Positions 1 through 9,221 are shown, counted from the stretch's first letter. The stretch is 64,000 bases of DNA from Oceaniglobus ichthyenteri (GCF_003057885.1 NZ_QAGK01000002.1:62001-126000); one strand, 5' to 3'. Numbers and translations: made by a program. The notes: generated by a model not told the origin, from the sequence alone.

Positions 1-1
1 C

Positions 2-790
2 GAAAAAATGATGCTGGTTGAAATCATCAAGGGCGGGCAAAGCGGCGATGTGGCGGTCGCCAAAGCGTTGGATTTCGTGCGCCAGATCCGTAAAACCCCG
101 ATTGTGGTGAATGATGCGCGGTTCTTTTACGCCAACCGCTGTATCATCCCCTATATTAACGAAGGCATCCGCATGGTGGCCGAAGGCATCGCACCACCGC
201 TGATTGAAAATGCCGCGAAAATGCTGGGCTTTCCTTTGGGGCCGCTGCAATTGGTCGATGAAACCAGCATCGATTTGGGCGTGAAAATCGCCAAGGCGAC
301 GCGCGCGGCGATGGGTGATGCTTACCCCGACGGCGCGGTGGATGAGGTGCTGTTCTGGATGGCTGACGCGGGCCGATTGGGGCGCAAAGCGGGGGCCGGG
401 TTTTACGCCTATGACGAAAAAGGCAAACGCACCGGGTTGTGGGACGGCCTGTCAAAATACCCCCAAACCGATCCCCAGCCCGATTTGTCCGAGGTGCAGC
501 ACCGCCTGATGTTTGCCCAAGTGCTTGAGGCCGTGCGCGCATTGGAAGACGGCGTGCTGAGCGATATCCGCGAAGGTGACGTGGGCGCGATCCTGGGCTG
601 GGGCTTTGCGCCCTGGTCGGGCGGGCCGTTTTCATGGCTGGATATGATCGGTGCGGCCAATGCAGTTGAGATTTGCGATGATTTGGCCGCAACCCATGGC
701 GACCGGTTCAAAGCACCGGACATGTTGCGCGATATGGCGGCGGAAAACGCCAAATTTTATGGCGCAACACAGGCACAACAGGTGGCTTAG
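2..790 (+). CDS. 3-hydroxyacyl-CoA dehydrogenase, C-terminal part (FadB/FadJ type, 5'-truncated by window edge)
   Basis: The reading frame is open from base 2, so the gene begins before the window and 262 residues are visible. The visible part starts in the KMMLVEIIKG segment that follows the Rossmann domain of 3-hydroxyacyl-CoA dehydrogenases. It then carries two copies of the C-terminal 3HCDH helical domain, one with the NRCIIPYINE and GFPLGPLQLVDE motifs and a weaker one near the end. This is the arrangement of multifunctional FadB/FadJ proteins, which hydrate enoyl-CoA and oxidise 3-hydroxyacyl-CoA with NAD in fatty-acid oxidation. The hydratase half is off-window, so FadB and FadJ cannot be told apart. 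It converges on the next gene with a 5-base gap. Confidence 0.88.
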   Translation, partial: EKMMLVEIIKGGQSGDVAVAKALDFVRQIRKTPIVVNDARFFYANRCIIPYINEGIRMVAEGIAPPLIENAAKMLGFPLGPLQLVDETSIDLGVKIAKATRAAMGDAYPDGAVDEVLFWMADAGRLGRKAGAGFYAYDEKGKRTGLWDGLSKYPQTDPQPDLSEVQHRLMFAQVLEAVRALEDGVLSDIREGDVGAILGWGFAPWSGGPFSWLDMIGAANAVEICDDLAATHGDRFKAPDMLRDMAAENAKFYGATQAQQVA

Positions 791-795
791 CGCCA

Positions 796-1440
796 TTAAA
801 ACCGATACCCAAAGCGCGCAATATCACGCGCGCACATCCGCCCCAACAGATCGCGCGTGTCACTGTCATACAGCGCGCGATACCCGCCCGGGCGGCGCGA
901 CGAATTGTAATGCGGCATATCGAACGAAAAGCCCAGATGCGCCTCGAAGGGGCGTAAATCCTGTGCCAGATGTTCCAGCCGGATAAACAGCGCCGGGCGC
1001 TCTGCCCCGTCTGAGCCGGTCACATAATGCCCGAAATGTTCAGCAGAAAAGCTGCGCTGTGTGTGATCGTGGCGCAGGAAATCTGCAAAATTCAGGGTTT
1101 TGGCCAAGGCTGTTGCGGGATGATCAAAGGTCTGATCGCGCAGCCAATGGTAATAGCTTACCATCCGATCCCACGGATTGCGCACCAGGGTCACGACCTG
1201 CATCGCCTCTAACGTTTCTTGGGGCAGCACACCTTCGATATCGGCCAGGGTTGCGTGTTTCCATAACCGCCCGCGCGCCTGCAAACCCTTCAGCCGCTTG
1301 CGCCGCCTTTGCGCCTTGGGGGTGTCGCCGATCAGGATATCATCTTTCATCGCCCGCGCCTCAAGCGCCAGTGTCAGCGACGTGCCACCGGTTTTCGGCA
1401 CATGGACAAAGACAAACCGACGGCCCGGCGAAATGATCAT
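796..1440 (-). CDS. sulfotransferase family protein
   Basis: This 214-residue protein has both PAPS-binding signatures of sulfotransferases. The 5'-phosphosulfate loop is HVPKTGGTSL, starting about residue 13, and a 3'-phosphate-binding VTLVRNPWDRMVSYYHW lies near the middle. Such enzymes move sulfate from PAPS to carbohydrate or other hydroxyl acceptors; the short length and the HVPKTGGTS form match bacterial members of unknown acceptor. The ATG start puts the phosphate loop right at the N-terminus, as usual, although no strong ribosome binding site precedes it. There are no polysaccharide genes around it, so the acceptor cannot be guessed. It ends 5 bases from the convergent dehydrogenase gene. 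Confidence 0.8.
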   Translation of the reverse strand: MIISPGRRFVFVHVPKTGGTSLTLALEARAMKDDILIGDTPKAQRRRKRLKGLQARGRLWKHATLADIEGVLPQETLEAMQVVTLVRNPWDRMVSYYHWLRDQTFDHPATALAKTLNFADFLRHDHTQRSFSAEHFGHYVTGSDGAERPALFIRLEHLAQDLRPFEAHLGFSFDMPHYNSSRRPGGYRALYDSDTRDLLGRMCARDIARFGYRF

Positions 1441-1852
1441 GCCCGCGCCCCGGTGTGGTGCGCCGAAAATGGCGAAACACCGATATCTTTCACCGCCCGC
1501 GGAACAAGAGTATGGCCAACCCCGTTAGGTGACAGGGCCAGAAGAACCGTCAGACCGGCGCGAACCGGAGCCAGATTTTCAGAGGTGGCACGGTGCATCA
1601 GATCCAGACCTGTTTGAAATCGCCCGATAACGGTGGCGCGCGCCCTTTTGTAACAACCGTTCGTGAAAATACCATGACCCGGTTGTGTCATCGCACCGGC
1701 GCAAAGACCAGCGCGCCGCCTTTTACCACCACAACCATAAAGAGATTCGCGCCAAACTCATATGGGCGACACCCGTTGTTTGGCCCGTTTGTTTCCCCTA
1801 TGGTGAGACGCAATAACAACAGAAGGGCGGCGCTTATCCGCCCAGCAGGCCC
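1441..1852. other. intergenic region without a confident gene
   Basis: This 412-base stretch separates two divergent genes and must hold the promoters of both. An 84-codon minus-strand frame (1437-1691) overlaps the sulfotransferase start by ATGA, but it lacks a ribosome binding site and resembles no family I know, so I do not call it. The right half (about 1640-1830) is richer in A and C runs than the neighbouring genes. Confidence 0.5.
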
Positions 1853-2869
1853 ATGACAGCGCTAAAAGAATTTGAACGGCTGGAAACCACAGGCATCTGG
1901 CGCGCCGGTCGGCTGGACCAACGGCGCGACGTCGTCGTTACCTTGGGCGATGCCACCTTGGCGATTTTCGACATGAACGAAACCGCGCTGGCGCATTGGT
2001 CGCTTGCCGCTGTGCGCCGGGAAAACCCGGGCGAACGCCCCGCCCTGTTCAGCCCCGGATCTGACGCCGACGAACGATTGGAACTGGCCGACGACACAAT
2101 GATCGACGCCATCGAAAAAGTGCGCAAAGTTGTTGAAAAACATCGCCCGCGGCGGGGGCGGCTGCGCTATTATCTGGCGGCGGGGTCGGTTGCGGTTGTC
2201 ACCGCTCTGGCTGTGTTCTGGTTGCCCGGTGCCATGATCCGCCACACGGTCAAGGTGGTGCCACCGGCCAGCCGCGCCGACATTGGCGGCCAATTGTTGG
2301 CCACGATTCAACGGGTGGCGGGCCGCCCCTGTACCACACGCCAATCCGATGAGGTGTTGGAGATGCTGGCGCACCGCCTGTTGCCCGACCGGCAGGTGCG
2401 GTTGGTGGTGCTGTCGCGGGGGGTAAGCGCGTCGGAACATCTGCCGGGGGGGTACATTTTGTTGAACCGCGCCCTGATCGAAGATTTCGAAGGCCCCGCG
2501 CCCCTGGCCGGATATATCCTGGCCGAGGATGAGCGCGCGCGCCATCTCGACCCGCTGGAACGTATGTTGTTGGATGTCGGGGCCGTGTCGGCGTTTCAAT
2601 TGCTGACCACCGGGCACATGCCTGTCGAAACCCTGGAAACCTATGCCGAACGCCTGATGCTGCGCCCGCCCAGCAAGATCGACACCGATGATCTGTTAGA
2701 GCGGTTTCGCCTCGCCGGAGTCAGTTCAACCCCTTATGGCTATGCTCTGGATATTTCCGGCGAAGACACCCTGCCCCTGATCGAGGCCGATCCCGTCGCA
2801 CCCGAGGCCCAGCGCACGGTGTTGACCGATGGCCAATGGGTCACCCTGCAAGGGATCTGTGGCGAATAA
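1853..2869 (+). CDS. membrane-anchored protein with degenerate M48-like peptidase domain
   Basis: The 338-residue protein has a cytoplasmic N-terminal half (1-104), one transmembrane helix (about 106-128) and a C-terminal domain. The stretch HLPGGYILLNRALIE (about 197-210) resembles the GG-iyvnrgLl segment that precedes the HExxH helix in M48 metallopeptidases. Where HExxH should be, the sequence reads AEDERARH (224-231), so both zinc-binding histidines are lost. I infer a non-catalytic relative. Similar proteins seem to occur as conserved hypotheticals in Rhodobacterales, without known function. The ATG start has only a weak CAGG ribosome binding site. It converges on the SPOR gene across a hairpin. 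Confidence 0.6.
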   Translation: MTALKEFERLETTGIWRAGRLDQRRDVVVTLGDATLAIFDMNETALAHWSLAAVRRENPGERPALFSPGSDADERLELADDTMIDAIEKVRKVVEKHRPRRGRLRYYLAAGSVAVVTALAVFWLPGAMIRHTVKVVPPASRADIGGQLLATIQRVAGRPCTTRQSDEVLEMLAHRLLPDRQVRLVVLSRGVSASEHLPGGYILLNRALIEDFEGPAPLAGYILAEDERARHLDPLERMLLDVGAVSAFQLLTTGHMPVETLETYAERLMLRPPSKIDTDDLLERFRLAGVSSTPYGYALDISGEDTLPLIEADPVAPEAQRTVLTDGQWVTLQGICGE

Positions 2870-2870
2870 C

Positions 2871-2893
2871 CGGCCCCTGCCGAACGGGGGCCG
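2871..2893. terminator. hairpin between convergent genes
   Basis: CGGCCCC (2871-2877) pairs with GGGGCCG (2887-2893) around a 9-base loop. It lies directly between the stops of the M48-like gene and the SPOR gene and could end transcription from both sides. No long T-run follows on either strand, so factor-independent function is not certain. Confidence 0.5.
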
Positions 2894-2902
2894 ATTGGTC
2901 AA

Positions 2903-4207
2903 TCACTTGCGCACGAAGGCATCGCCAAAGCCCGCGCGCCGGGCGATATTCAGACCGTTCTGAACCTGCTGCGCACTGGCAAAGGGGCCTGCGACCACAA
3001 CCTCAAGAGTGCGCCCGCCACGGTTTACCTTACCCACCCGCACCGGCAGACCAGCGCGCTGTAACCTGGTCACGGTGTTGGCCGCATTGCCCGGATTGCC
3101 GAACGTGCCAACCTGCACGTATCGCCCCGCTGCCGCCTGTTTGGCCGGCTTGGCCACCGTCGCCGCCGGGGCGCGCACCGATTTGGTGGAAACCGTGGGG
3201 TTCACATCCGAACGCAGCACGGTTTGCCCGGTGCGTTTTGACACGCCCAACTGGCTTTTGTGTACGATCATCCGCTGACCGTTGGACAGGCGTATCGTTA
3301 CATGCTGCCCCCCGGCCAGATCGCGTTTCTGGCGGGCGTAATCGGTATAGGGATAGATCAGATAGTTGTAATCGCGGGTGCGGTCCTCGCCGCGATTGTC
3401 GACCAGACGGCGTGGCACGGTCTGGGTCCAGATCAGGGCGGTTTGCAACGCACCCGACAGGGTTTGCTTGCCACGGTTCGGGTTCAGCCGGTCATCGGTC
3501 CAGGCGGCGCGATAACCGGGCGGCGGTGCGATGACCGGCGCAGGTTTCAAAGACGGAAGCGCAATGGGCGTCGGCCCGGCGGTCACAGTGCCCGCGCCAC
3601 CGCGCAACACAGGTTGCGCGCCGCCTGCGGGGTGTTCTGCCTGCGGGCCGCAGCGTGCGCCGGGGTTGATATATTGCGCCGAAATCGGCGATGCACCGGG
3701 GCAAGTACCCCGTACCGTGCGCGGCGCGGCGGTGGTGGCCACACGGGCGGCGGGCGCGGCGGGCCGCACAACCGGGGCTTGCGCAATCACGCGGGGCGCG
3801 GCGGCGGCCGGTGGAGGTGGCGCGACCACACGGGGTTGCGCCGCAACCACCGGGGCGGTAACCGGGCGCGCCACACGCACCGGCGCTGTGAGCGACGGCG
3901 GCGGTGTGCCCGGCGCATCGGCAATCACCGGTGCATCAACCCGCGCCACATTGGTGGGCTTGAAGCCACACAGTTTCTTGCGCGACCGGTTGACCCGGGG
4001 CACCCATGACACAGCCCCGTCAAAGCCTGCGCGCACAAACACGCAGCCTTTGCTGTCGACATATTGCCGGGCGGTATAGCTGGCCGGTGGAAATTCCGCC
4101 GGTTGGTCATTGCCACTCAGCGCCTGGGCGTTGAGTGGCGTGCTGATCGTGAAACCCATCGCAAAGGCAGCCGCGATGGCAAAGGCGCTTGTCCGCAAAG
4201 CATTCAT
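2903..4207 (-). CDS. secreted SPOR domain protein
   Basis: An N-terminal signal peptide starts MNALRTSAFAIAAAFAMGF and ends around LNAQA. A longer frame exists upstream, but the start at 4207 puts the signal peptide at the N-terminus. The middle is low in complexity and very rich in Ala, Pro and Val (about residues 95-190). A SPOR domain forms the last about 75 residues (GRYVQVGTFGNPGNA onwards). SPOR domains bind denuded peptidoglycan glycan strands at the septum, so the protein is probably periplasmic and linked to division or cell-wall remodelling. It lies 72 bases downstream of upp on the same strand and may receive read-through. Length is 434 residues. Confidence 0.8.
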   Translation of the reverse strand: MNALRTSAFAIAAAFAMGFTISTPLNAQALSGNDQPAEFPPASYTARQYVDSKGCVFVRAGFDGAVSWVPRVNRSRKKLCGFKPTNVARVDAPVIADAPGTPPPSLTAPVRVARPVTAPVVAAQPRVVAPPPPAAAAPRVIAQAPVVRPAAPAARVATTAAPRTVRGTCPGASPISAQYINPGARCGPQAEHPAGGAQPVLRGGAGTVTAGPTPIALPSLKPAPVIAPPPGYRAAWTDDRLNPNRGKQTLSGALQTALIWTQTVPRRLVDNRGEDRTRDYNYLIYPYTDYARQKRDLAGGQHVTIRLSNGQRMIVHKSQLGVSKRTGQTVLRSDVNPTVSTKSVRAPAATVAKPAKQAAAGRYVQVGTFGNPGNAANTVTRLQRAGLPVRVGKVNRGGRTLEVVVAGPFASAQQVQNGLNIARRAGFGDAFVRK

Positions 4208-4279
4208 GTAATGTGCCCCCACACATTGATTTTCGCTACAGGATGGCGGAATTTGCCAAACGGGTAAAGCCAATTCCGC

Positions 4280-4912
4280 CTATTTTGTACCAAACATCCG
4301 GTCCCCCGCATCGCCCAAACCGGGCACGATATAACCCTTTTCGTCAAGCCGATCATCCAATGCGGCGGTGACAATCGGCACATCGGGATGGGCCTCTTTC
4401 ATCCGCGCCACGCCTTCGGGGGCGGCCAGCAGGCAAAGGAATCGAATATCCTTGGCACCGGCCTGTTTCAGCAGATCAATCGCCGCTGCCGATGAATTGC
4501 CCGTGGCCAACATCGGATCAACGGCAATCACCAACCGTTCATCCAATTCATTGGGCAATTTGCAATAATATTGCACCGGTTGCAGGGTTTTCTCATCGCG
4601 GTAAAGCCCGACAAACCCAACCCGCGCCGATGGCACCAATTCCAGGATTCCATCCAACAATCCGTTGCCCGCCCGCAAGATCGACACCAGCGCCATTTTG
4701 CGCCCATCCAGAACCGGCGCTTCCATTTCACACATGGGCGTTTGGATTGTCTTGGTCGTCATCGCCAGGTTTTCGGTGACCTCATAGGCCAATAACTGAC
4801 TGATTTCGCGCAATAACTGGCGAAATACCACAGTCGGCGTATCCTTATCACGCATGAGCGACAGTTTATGTTGCACAAGCGGGTGGCGGACGATGGTCAG
4901 GTGGTCGGTCAT
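4280..4912 (-). CDS. upp: uracil phosphoribosyltransferase
   Basis: The 210-residue cytoplasmic enzyme makes UMP from uracil and PRPP. The PRPP-binding loop [18 protein letters not shown] is present, as are an N-terminal [13 protein letters not shown] and a C-terminal [13 protein letters not shown], all typical of Upp. Its ATG lies inside the add stop as an ATGA overlap (4909-4912), so translation is probably coupled. It is the last gene of the cdd-deoA-deoB-add-upp salvage operon and recovers uracil released upstream in the same pathway. Confidence 0.97.
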   Translation of the reverse strand: MTDHLTIVRHPLVQHKLSLMRDKDTPTVVFRQLLREISQLLAYEVTENLAMTTKTIQTPMCEMEAPVLDGRKMALVSILRAGNGLLDGILELVPSARVGFVGLYRDEKTLQPVQYYCKLPNELDERLVIAVDPMLATGNSSAAAIDLLKQAGAKDIRFLCLLAAPEGVARMKEAHPDVPIVTAALDDRLDEKGYIVPGLGDAGDRMFGTK

Positions 4913-5895
4913 CGGGTCTCCAATCGTTTTTTCAACGCATCTTTGGTGGCCTGGTCGCAGAATGCGGCGCTCAGGCTGGTGTTTTCGATGTCTTCAAACA
5001 CGCCCTCATCCCAATCGAATGTCGCCGCCAAACGGTCGTATTCATCGGTCATGGTGGTGTGAAAGAACGGCGGATCATCGGTGGATACGGTCACCTTGAC
5101 GCCGCGTTCGCGCAAGGCATGGATCGGGTGATCGGCCCAGGTTTTGTAAACGCCAAGGGCGATGTTTGATCCCGGACATACCTCAAGCACCACACCATCT
5201 TCGGCCAAACGATCAACAAGCGCCAAATCTTCGATGGCGCGCACGCCGTGGCCGATACGTTCGACCCGCAGATCATCCAGCGCATCGCGCACCGAGTCGG
5301 GCCCACCCCATTCACCGGCATGGGCGGTCAGGCGCAAGCCCGCCTCGCGCGCCATGTCAAAGCTGTAGGCGAAATCCTTGGGTTTGCCGGCCTGCTCATC
5401 GCCCGCAATGCCAAAACCGACAATCCAATCGCCCGCAGTTTCCGCCGCACACAGCGCCGTTTCCCGCGCCTTTTCCGGGCCGAAATGGCGGATACAGGTG
5501 ACAATGCCGCGCAAAACGATGCCATCTTCCCGCTCGGCCTGATCGGCGGCTTCGCGGATCGCATGCAGATATTCGCGCCACGCGCCCACATCGCGGCCCC
5601 CGCAAAAATCGGGTGACAGAAACGTTTCGCTGTAAATCACCCCATTGGCGGCACTTTCGGCCAGAACGGCGCGGGTCAGGCGGGCGTAATCCTCGGGGGT
5701 TTGCAACACGCTGGTCGCGGCTTCGTATACCTTCAGGAAATCCCAGAAATCGGTATAGCTGTAATCGCCCTGTTCGTTGAACACCCGGCTGATATCCACC
5801 TTTTTCTCTTGCGCCAGACGTTTGATAAATGCGGGGGGCGCGGCCCCTTCGTGGTGCAGGTGCAGTTCGATCTTGGGGCGGCTCGACAGGGTCAC
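4909..5895 (-). CDS. add: adenosine deaminase
   Basis: Zinc-dependent deaminase that converts adenosine or deoxyadenosine to the inosine form. The visible motifs are the metal site HLHHEGA (where HLHLEGA is more usual), [15 protein letters not shown] and STDDPPFF. An in-frame ATG further upstream would run into deoB. I prefer the GTG at 5895, which overlaps the deoB stop as GTGA and gives 328 residues beginning [14 protein letters not shown], the family's normal N-terminus. Its end overlaps upp by 4 bases. The product feeds the nucleoside phosphorolysis pathway encoded by its neighbours. Confidence 0.95.
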   Translation of the reverse strand: MTLSSRPKIELHLHHEGAAPPAFIKRLAQEKKVDISRVFNEQGDYSYTDFWDFLKVYEAATSVLQTPEDYARLTRAVLAESAANGVIYSETFLSPDFCGGRDVGAWREYLHAIREAADQAEREDGIVLRGIVTCIRHFGPEKARETALCAAETAGDWIVGFGIAGDEQAGKPKDFAYSFDMAREAGLRLTAHAGEWGGPDSVRDALDDLRVERIGHGVRAIEDLALVDRLAEDGVVLEVCPGSNIALGVYKTWADHPIHALRERGVKVTVSTDDPPFFHTTMTDEYDRLAATFDWDEGVFEDIENTSLSAAFCDQATKDALKKRLETR

Positions 5896-7052
5896 AAAAA
5901 GCTCTTTCCACGTTTGGGGGTGGGGAGGGACAGGTGCGCCGCAAGGGATGCCGCAACATCGACAAACGCGCAATGGCCGATTTCACCACTGCCCGCCCCG
6001 GCGACAAGAACCGGCACCCGTTCGCGGGTGTGTTCGGTGCCATGCCATGTCGGATCATTGCCATGATCGGCGGTAATGATCAAAACATCGCCGCTGCGCA
6101 GTTTTGCCAACAGACCGGGCAGCGCGGCATCGAACCATTCAAGGTGTCCGGCATATCCTTTCACATCGCGGCGGTGGCCGAAATTACTGTCAAACTCAAC
6201 GAAATTGGCAAAGATCAGGCTGCCATCTTCGGCGGTGTCTATCCTTTGCGCCAGCGCGGTCAGCAGATCGGCATCGCTGCCTTTGTCGACGGTATCAATG
6301 CCCTGCATCGAAAATATATCGCCGATCTTGCCCACCGCATGCACGGTGCCACCTGCGGTTTGCACCCAATCACACAGGCCGGGTTCGGGCAAGGCGATGG
6401 CGTAATCGCGCCGGTGCGGGGTGCGTTGAAATGCGCCGGGTTCGCCGATAAACGGACGCGCGATCACCCGGCCCACCTTCATCTTATGCAAGGTCGGGGC
6501 CAGATCGGCGCACAGGCGCAACAGGCGATCAAGGCCGAAATGCTGTTCGTGGGCGGCAATCTGAAACACGCTATCGGCCGAGGTATAACAGATCGGCCAT
6601 CCGGTGCGGATATGTTCGCCGCCCAGCCGGTCAATAATCGCGGTGCCCGACGCGTGGCAATTGCCCAATATGCCATCGGTACCAGCCAATTTCGCGGCCA
6701 AGGCCGAAATATCGGCGGGAAAGGCCGGTGTGGTATCGGGAAACACCGTCCACTCCCAAGGGACCGGCACACCGGCCAGTTCCCAATGACCCGATGGCGT
6801 GTCCTTGCCGCGCGACACTTCGGTTGCCGCACCCCAAAGGCCCGTGGGCGTGGCATTCAGCCCCGGCGTCGCATCGCCCGAGGCAAGGCGGACCGCCGCG
6901 CCCAGGCCCAGCGCGTCAAGGTTGGGCAGGCGCAGTTGGGTGGATTGCGCGATATGGGCCAGGGTGTTGGCCCCTTCGTCACCAAAATCGGCGGCATCGG
7001 GCGCACCGCCACAACCGACAGAATCAAGCACGATCAGAATGGCGCGGGGCAT
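5892..7052 (-). CDS. deoB: phosphopentomutase
   Basis: The 386-residue enzyme interconverts (deoxy)ribose 1-phosphate and 5-phosphate. It belongs to the alkaline phosphatase superfamily, and the metal-binding N-terminus (LDSVGCGGAPDAADFGD) and the C-terminal TADHGNDPTWHGTEHTRE are both intact. Length is close to the usual about 390-407. It shares one base with the deoA stop (TGATG at 7050-7054) and overlaps add by GTGA. It takes the sugar phosphate released by DeoA towards central metabolism. No deoC aldolase is in the window. Confidence 0.97.
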   Translation of the reverse strand: MPRAILIVLDSVGCGGAPDAADFGDEGANTLAHIAQSTQLRLPNLDALGLGAAVRLASGDATPGLNATPTGLWGAATEVSRGKDTPSGHWELAGVPVPWEWTVFPDTTPAFPADISALAAKLAGTDGILGNCHASGTAIIDRLGGEHIRTGWPICYTSADSVFQIAAHEQHFGLDRLLRLCADLAPTLHKMKVGRVIARPFIGEPGAFQRTPHRRDYAIALPEPGLCDWVQTAGGTVHAVGKIGDIFSMQGIDTVDKGSDADLLTALAQRIDTAEDGSLIFANFVEFDSNFGHRRDVKGYAGHLEWFDAALPGLLAKLRSGDVLIITADHGNDPTWHGTEHTRERVPVLVAGAGSGEIGHCAFVDVAASLAAHLSLPTPKRGKSFL

Positions 7053-8341
7053 CAGGCGAACTCCTCATGGATCAATGGGGGCAGTGTGGGTGGCACGCCG
7101 ATTGTGATCGCGCGGCGCAGGCGGCGCGCGGCGGCATCGGCGCTGTCGGATGTGGCGGCGTGTATGCGCAGCAGCGTGTCGCCCTTGGTCACCCGATCCC
7201 CCAGGCGGCGGATGTGCGACAGGCCGACCGCCGGATCGATCCGGCCGGATTCCACCATCCGCCCCCCGCCCAGGCGCACCACAGTCTCGCCCAGCGCCAC
7301 ACCGTCAATCGCCGCGATATCGCCGGTTTCGGGTGCGGGCAAATCAACGATCACCGGGGCGGTGGGCAGGTGCGTTTCCCAATTTTCAACGAAATCCACA
7401 GGCCCGCCCAGCGCGGCAATCATCCGGCCAAACCGCTCAGCCGCGCGCCCATCGCGCAAAGTGGCGGCCAGATCGGCGGTGCGCGCGCCCTGCCCCGCCA
7501 GGGTCAGAACGCTGGCCCCAAGCTTCAGCGCCACTTGCGCCAAAGGCGTGTCGGTTGCGCCGTTCAAAACAGCCATCACTGCCGCCACTTCCACCGCATT
7601 GCCAACAGCGGGGGCCAACGGTTGGTTCATATCCGTGATCAGGGCGCGTGTGGCACAGCCCGCCCCGTTGGCCGTGGCCACCAATTGTTGCGCCAAGGCG
7701 CGGGCCGCCTTGGCCGTGGGCATGAATGCGCCCGACCCAACCTTGACATCCAACACCAACGTGCCGATCCCACCGGCCAGCTTTTTTGACAGGATCGAGG
7801 CGGTAATCAGATCAATACTGTCGACCGTACCGGTGACATCACGCACCGCATACAACCGTTTGTCAGCAGGCGCGATCGCCCCCGTGGCCGATACGATGGC
7901 ACAGCCAGTATCGCCAACAATCGCGCGAAACCCGGGTTCATCGACTGTGGTCGAAACACCCGGGATCGATTCAAGCTTATCCAGCGTGCCGCCCGAATGG
8001 CCCAACCCCCGCCCCGAAATCATCGGCACATAACACCCCAGCGCCGCCAGCATCGGCGCCAGGATCAACGATACCGGATCGCCCACCCCGCCGGTGGAAT
8101 GTTTGTCCACCACCGGGCCGGGCAAATCCCATGCCAACACATCGCCGCTGTCGCGCATTGCCTGGGTCAGGGCGACCGTGCCCGCATCGCCCAGCCCGTT
8201 CAGACACACCGCCATGGCAAACGCCCCGGCCTGGGCATCAGACACCGTGCCATCGGCCAGCCCCGCCGCAAACCCGCTCAGGGCATCATGATCGGGCGCC
8301 TGTCCTGCGCGCAACGCTGAAAGAAGGGCGCGTGTTTCCAT
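7052..8341 (-). CDS. deoA: thymidine phosphorylase
   Basis: The 429-residue enzyme splits thymidine or deoxyuridine with phosphate into the base and deoxyribose 1-phosphate. Family motifs are KHSTGGVGD, the phosphorylase signature SGRGLGHSGGTLDKLESIPG, and KKLAGG. The start codon is 3 bases past the cdd stop (TAA-agg-ATG), with the ribosome binding site inside cdd, so the two are probably coupled. Its products are used by the next gene, deoB, and by upp. Confidence 0.96.
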   Translation of the reverse strand: METRALLSALRAGQAPDHDALSGFAAGLADGTVSDAQAGAFAMAVCLNGLGDAGTVALTQAMRDSGDVLAWDLPGPVVDKHSTGGVGDPVSLILAPMLAALGCYVPMISGRGLGHSGGTLDKLESIPGVSTTVDEPGFRAIVGDTGCAIVSATGAIAPADKRLYAVRDVTGTVDSIDLITASILSKKLAGGIGTLVLDVKVGSGAFMPTAKAARALAQQLVATANGAGCATRALITDMNQPLAPAVGNAVEVAAVMAVLNGATDTPLAQVALKLGASVLTLAGQGARTADLAATLRDGRAAERFGRMIAALGGPVDFVENWETHLPTAPVIVDLPAPETGDIAAIDGVALGETVVRLGGGRMVESGRIDPAVGLSHIRRLGDRVTKGDTLLRIHAATSDSADAAARRLRRAITIGVPPTLPPLIHEEFA

Positions 8342-8344
8342 CCT

Positions 8345-8737
8345 TTAGGGGGTTTCCATATGATCGGCGGTAAAGGCCCCGGGCAACAGATCGGCCACGG
8401 TTACCGTTTCGGCCAGCCCACTGATCGTGGCCATCGTTACCGGTACGTCGCCTGCCGCAAATTCGGCCAGTTTCTGGCGGCACCCGCCACAGGGCGGCAC
8501 CGGTTTCGGGCTTTCGGCGATCACATACGCCTCGGCGATGACCCGTTCGCCCGCCGCAACCATTGCCGCAATCGCCCCCGCCTCGGCACAGGTGCCTTCG
8601 GGATAGGCGACATTTTCAACATTGCAGCCGGCATAAACATTGCCCTTGTCGGTCAGGATGGCGGCCCCCACGGCAAATCCGGAATAAGGCGCATGGGCGT
8701 TATCGCGCGCCTGGCGGGCGGCTGTTTTCAACGACAT
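8345..8737 (-). CDS. cdd: cytidine deaminase
   Basis: The 130-residue homotetramer-type enzyme converts (deoxy)cytidine to (deoxy)uridine. The catalytic zinc motif is CAEAGAI, and PPCGGCRQKL supplies the other two cysteines. A longer frame exists upstream, but the ATG at 8737 has a GAAGGAA ribosome binding site and gives the standard N-terminus (MSLKTAARQARDNAHAPYSG). It is the first gene of the salvage operon. The inverted repeat TGACA-N10-TGTCA just upstream could be the operator. Confidence 0.95.
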   Translation of the reverse strand: MSLKTAARQARDNAHAPYSGFAVGAAILTDKGNVYAGCNVENVAYPEGTCAEAGAIAAMVAAGERVIAEAYVIAESPKPVPPCGGCRQKLAEFAAGDVPVTMATISGLAETVTVADLLPGAFTADHMETP

Positions 8738-8760
8738 ATCGGTTCCTTCGATCTTGGTTG

Positions 8761-8780
8761 TGACATCGTGTCCTGTGTCA
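8761..8780. promoter_or_regulatory. inverted repeat upstream of cdd, candidate operator
   Basis: TGACA (8761-8765) and TGTCA (8776-8780) form a perfect inverted repeat with a 10-base spacer, 23-43 bases upstream of the cdd start. That is where a repressor of the nucleoside operon would bind. No regulator gene lies next to it, and the site does not match an operator I know. Confidence 0.3.
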
Positions 8781-8876
8781 TTCGCACAATCAAGGGGGAA
8801 CCCGGCCCGACAGCCAAACGTTCCCAATGCAAGACCAAAAGAAATCACCAAATCCATATAAAAGAGGAGTCGGCAG

Positions 8877-9092
8877 ATGCCAAAAGAAGAAAAACCCGCC
8901 GTTGCTCCGGGGCATCCCGTTGGCGGCATTCCCGCCGCGGATCACGGCGAACCGGAACCGATGACCGAAAAGCAGGCCGCCTTACTGCGCAATCTTTGCG
9001 ACCGGGCCGGTGAGCCGTTTGATACCGCCCTGTCACGCCGTCAGGCGCAGGCGCGGATCGACGCCCTGCGCGTTAAACTGGATCTTGAGTAA
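8877..9092 (+). CDS. DUF3072 domain small protein
   Basis: The 71-residue protein has a Pro/Ala-rich N-terminus followed by a compact domain (MTEKQAALLRNLCDRAGEPFDTALSRRQAQARIDAL, in two halves). This looks like DUF3072, a short helical domain of unknown function often found near other DUF-carrying stress or DNA-binding proteins. The ribosome binding site AGAGGAG is well placed. It is divergent from cdd and stands alone; function unknown. Confidence 0.75.
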   Translation: MPKEEKPAVAPGHPVGGIPAADHGEPEPMTEKQAALLRNLCDRAGEPFDTALSRRQAQARIDALRVKLDLE

Positions 9093-9221
9093 GGTCTGCA
9101 CAGCCGGAATATGGCCGCCCGCACCATGATTTTACAGAGATCAACGCAGGCCAGCGGACATTTTCGCATCTGATTTGAAAGTCCTTGAAGGTTAAGACCG
9201 CCCCGTGCCGGGTAACACCAT

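Noticed and set aside
1437-1691. 84-codon minus-strand frame overlapping the sulfotransferase start by ATGA
   Set aside because: The overlap is suggestive in this genome, but there is no ribosome binding site and the protein looks random.
5829-8033. Very long plus-strand open frame (734 codons) opposite deoB and deoA
   Set aside because: It lies wholly antisense to clear nucleoside salvage genes and has a random, Arg/Ala/Gly-rich composition; it is a GC-driven shadow.
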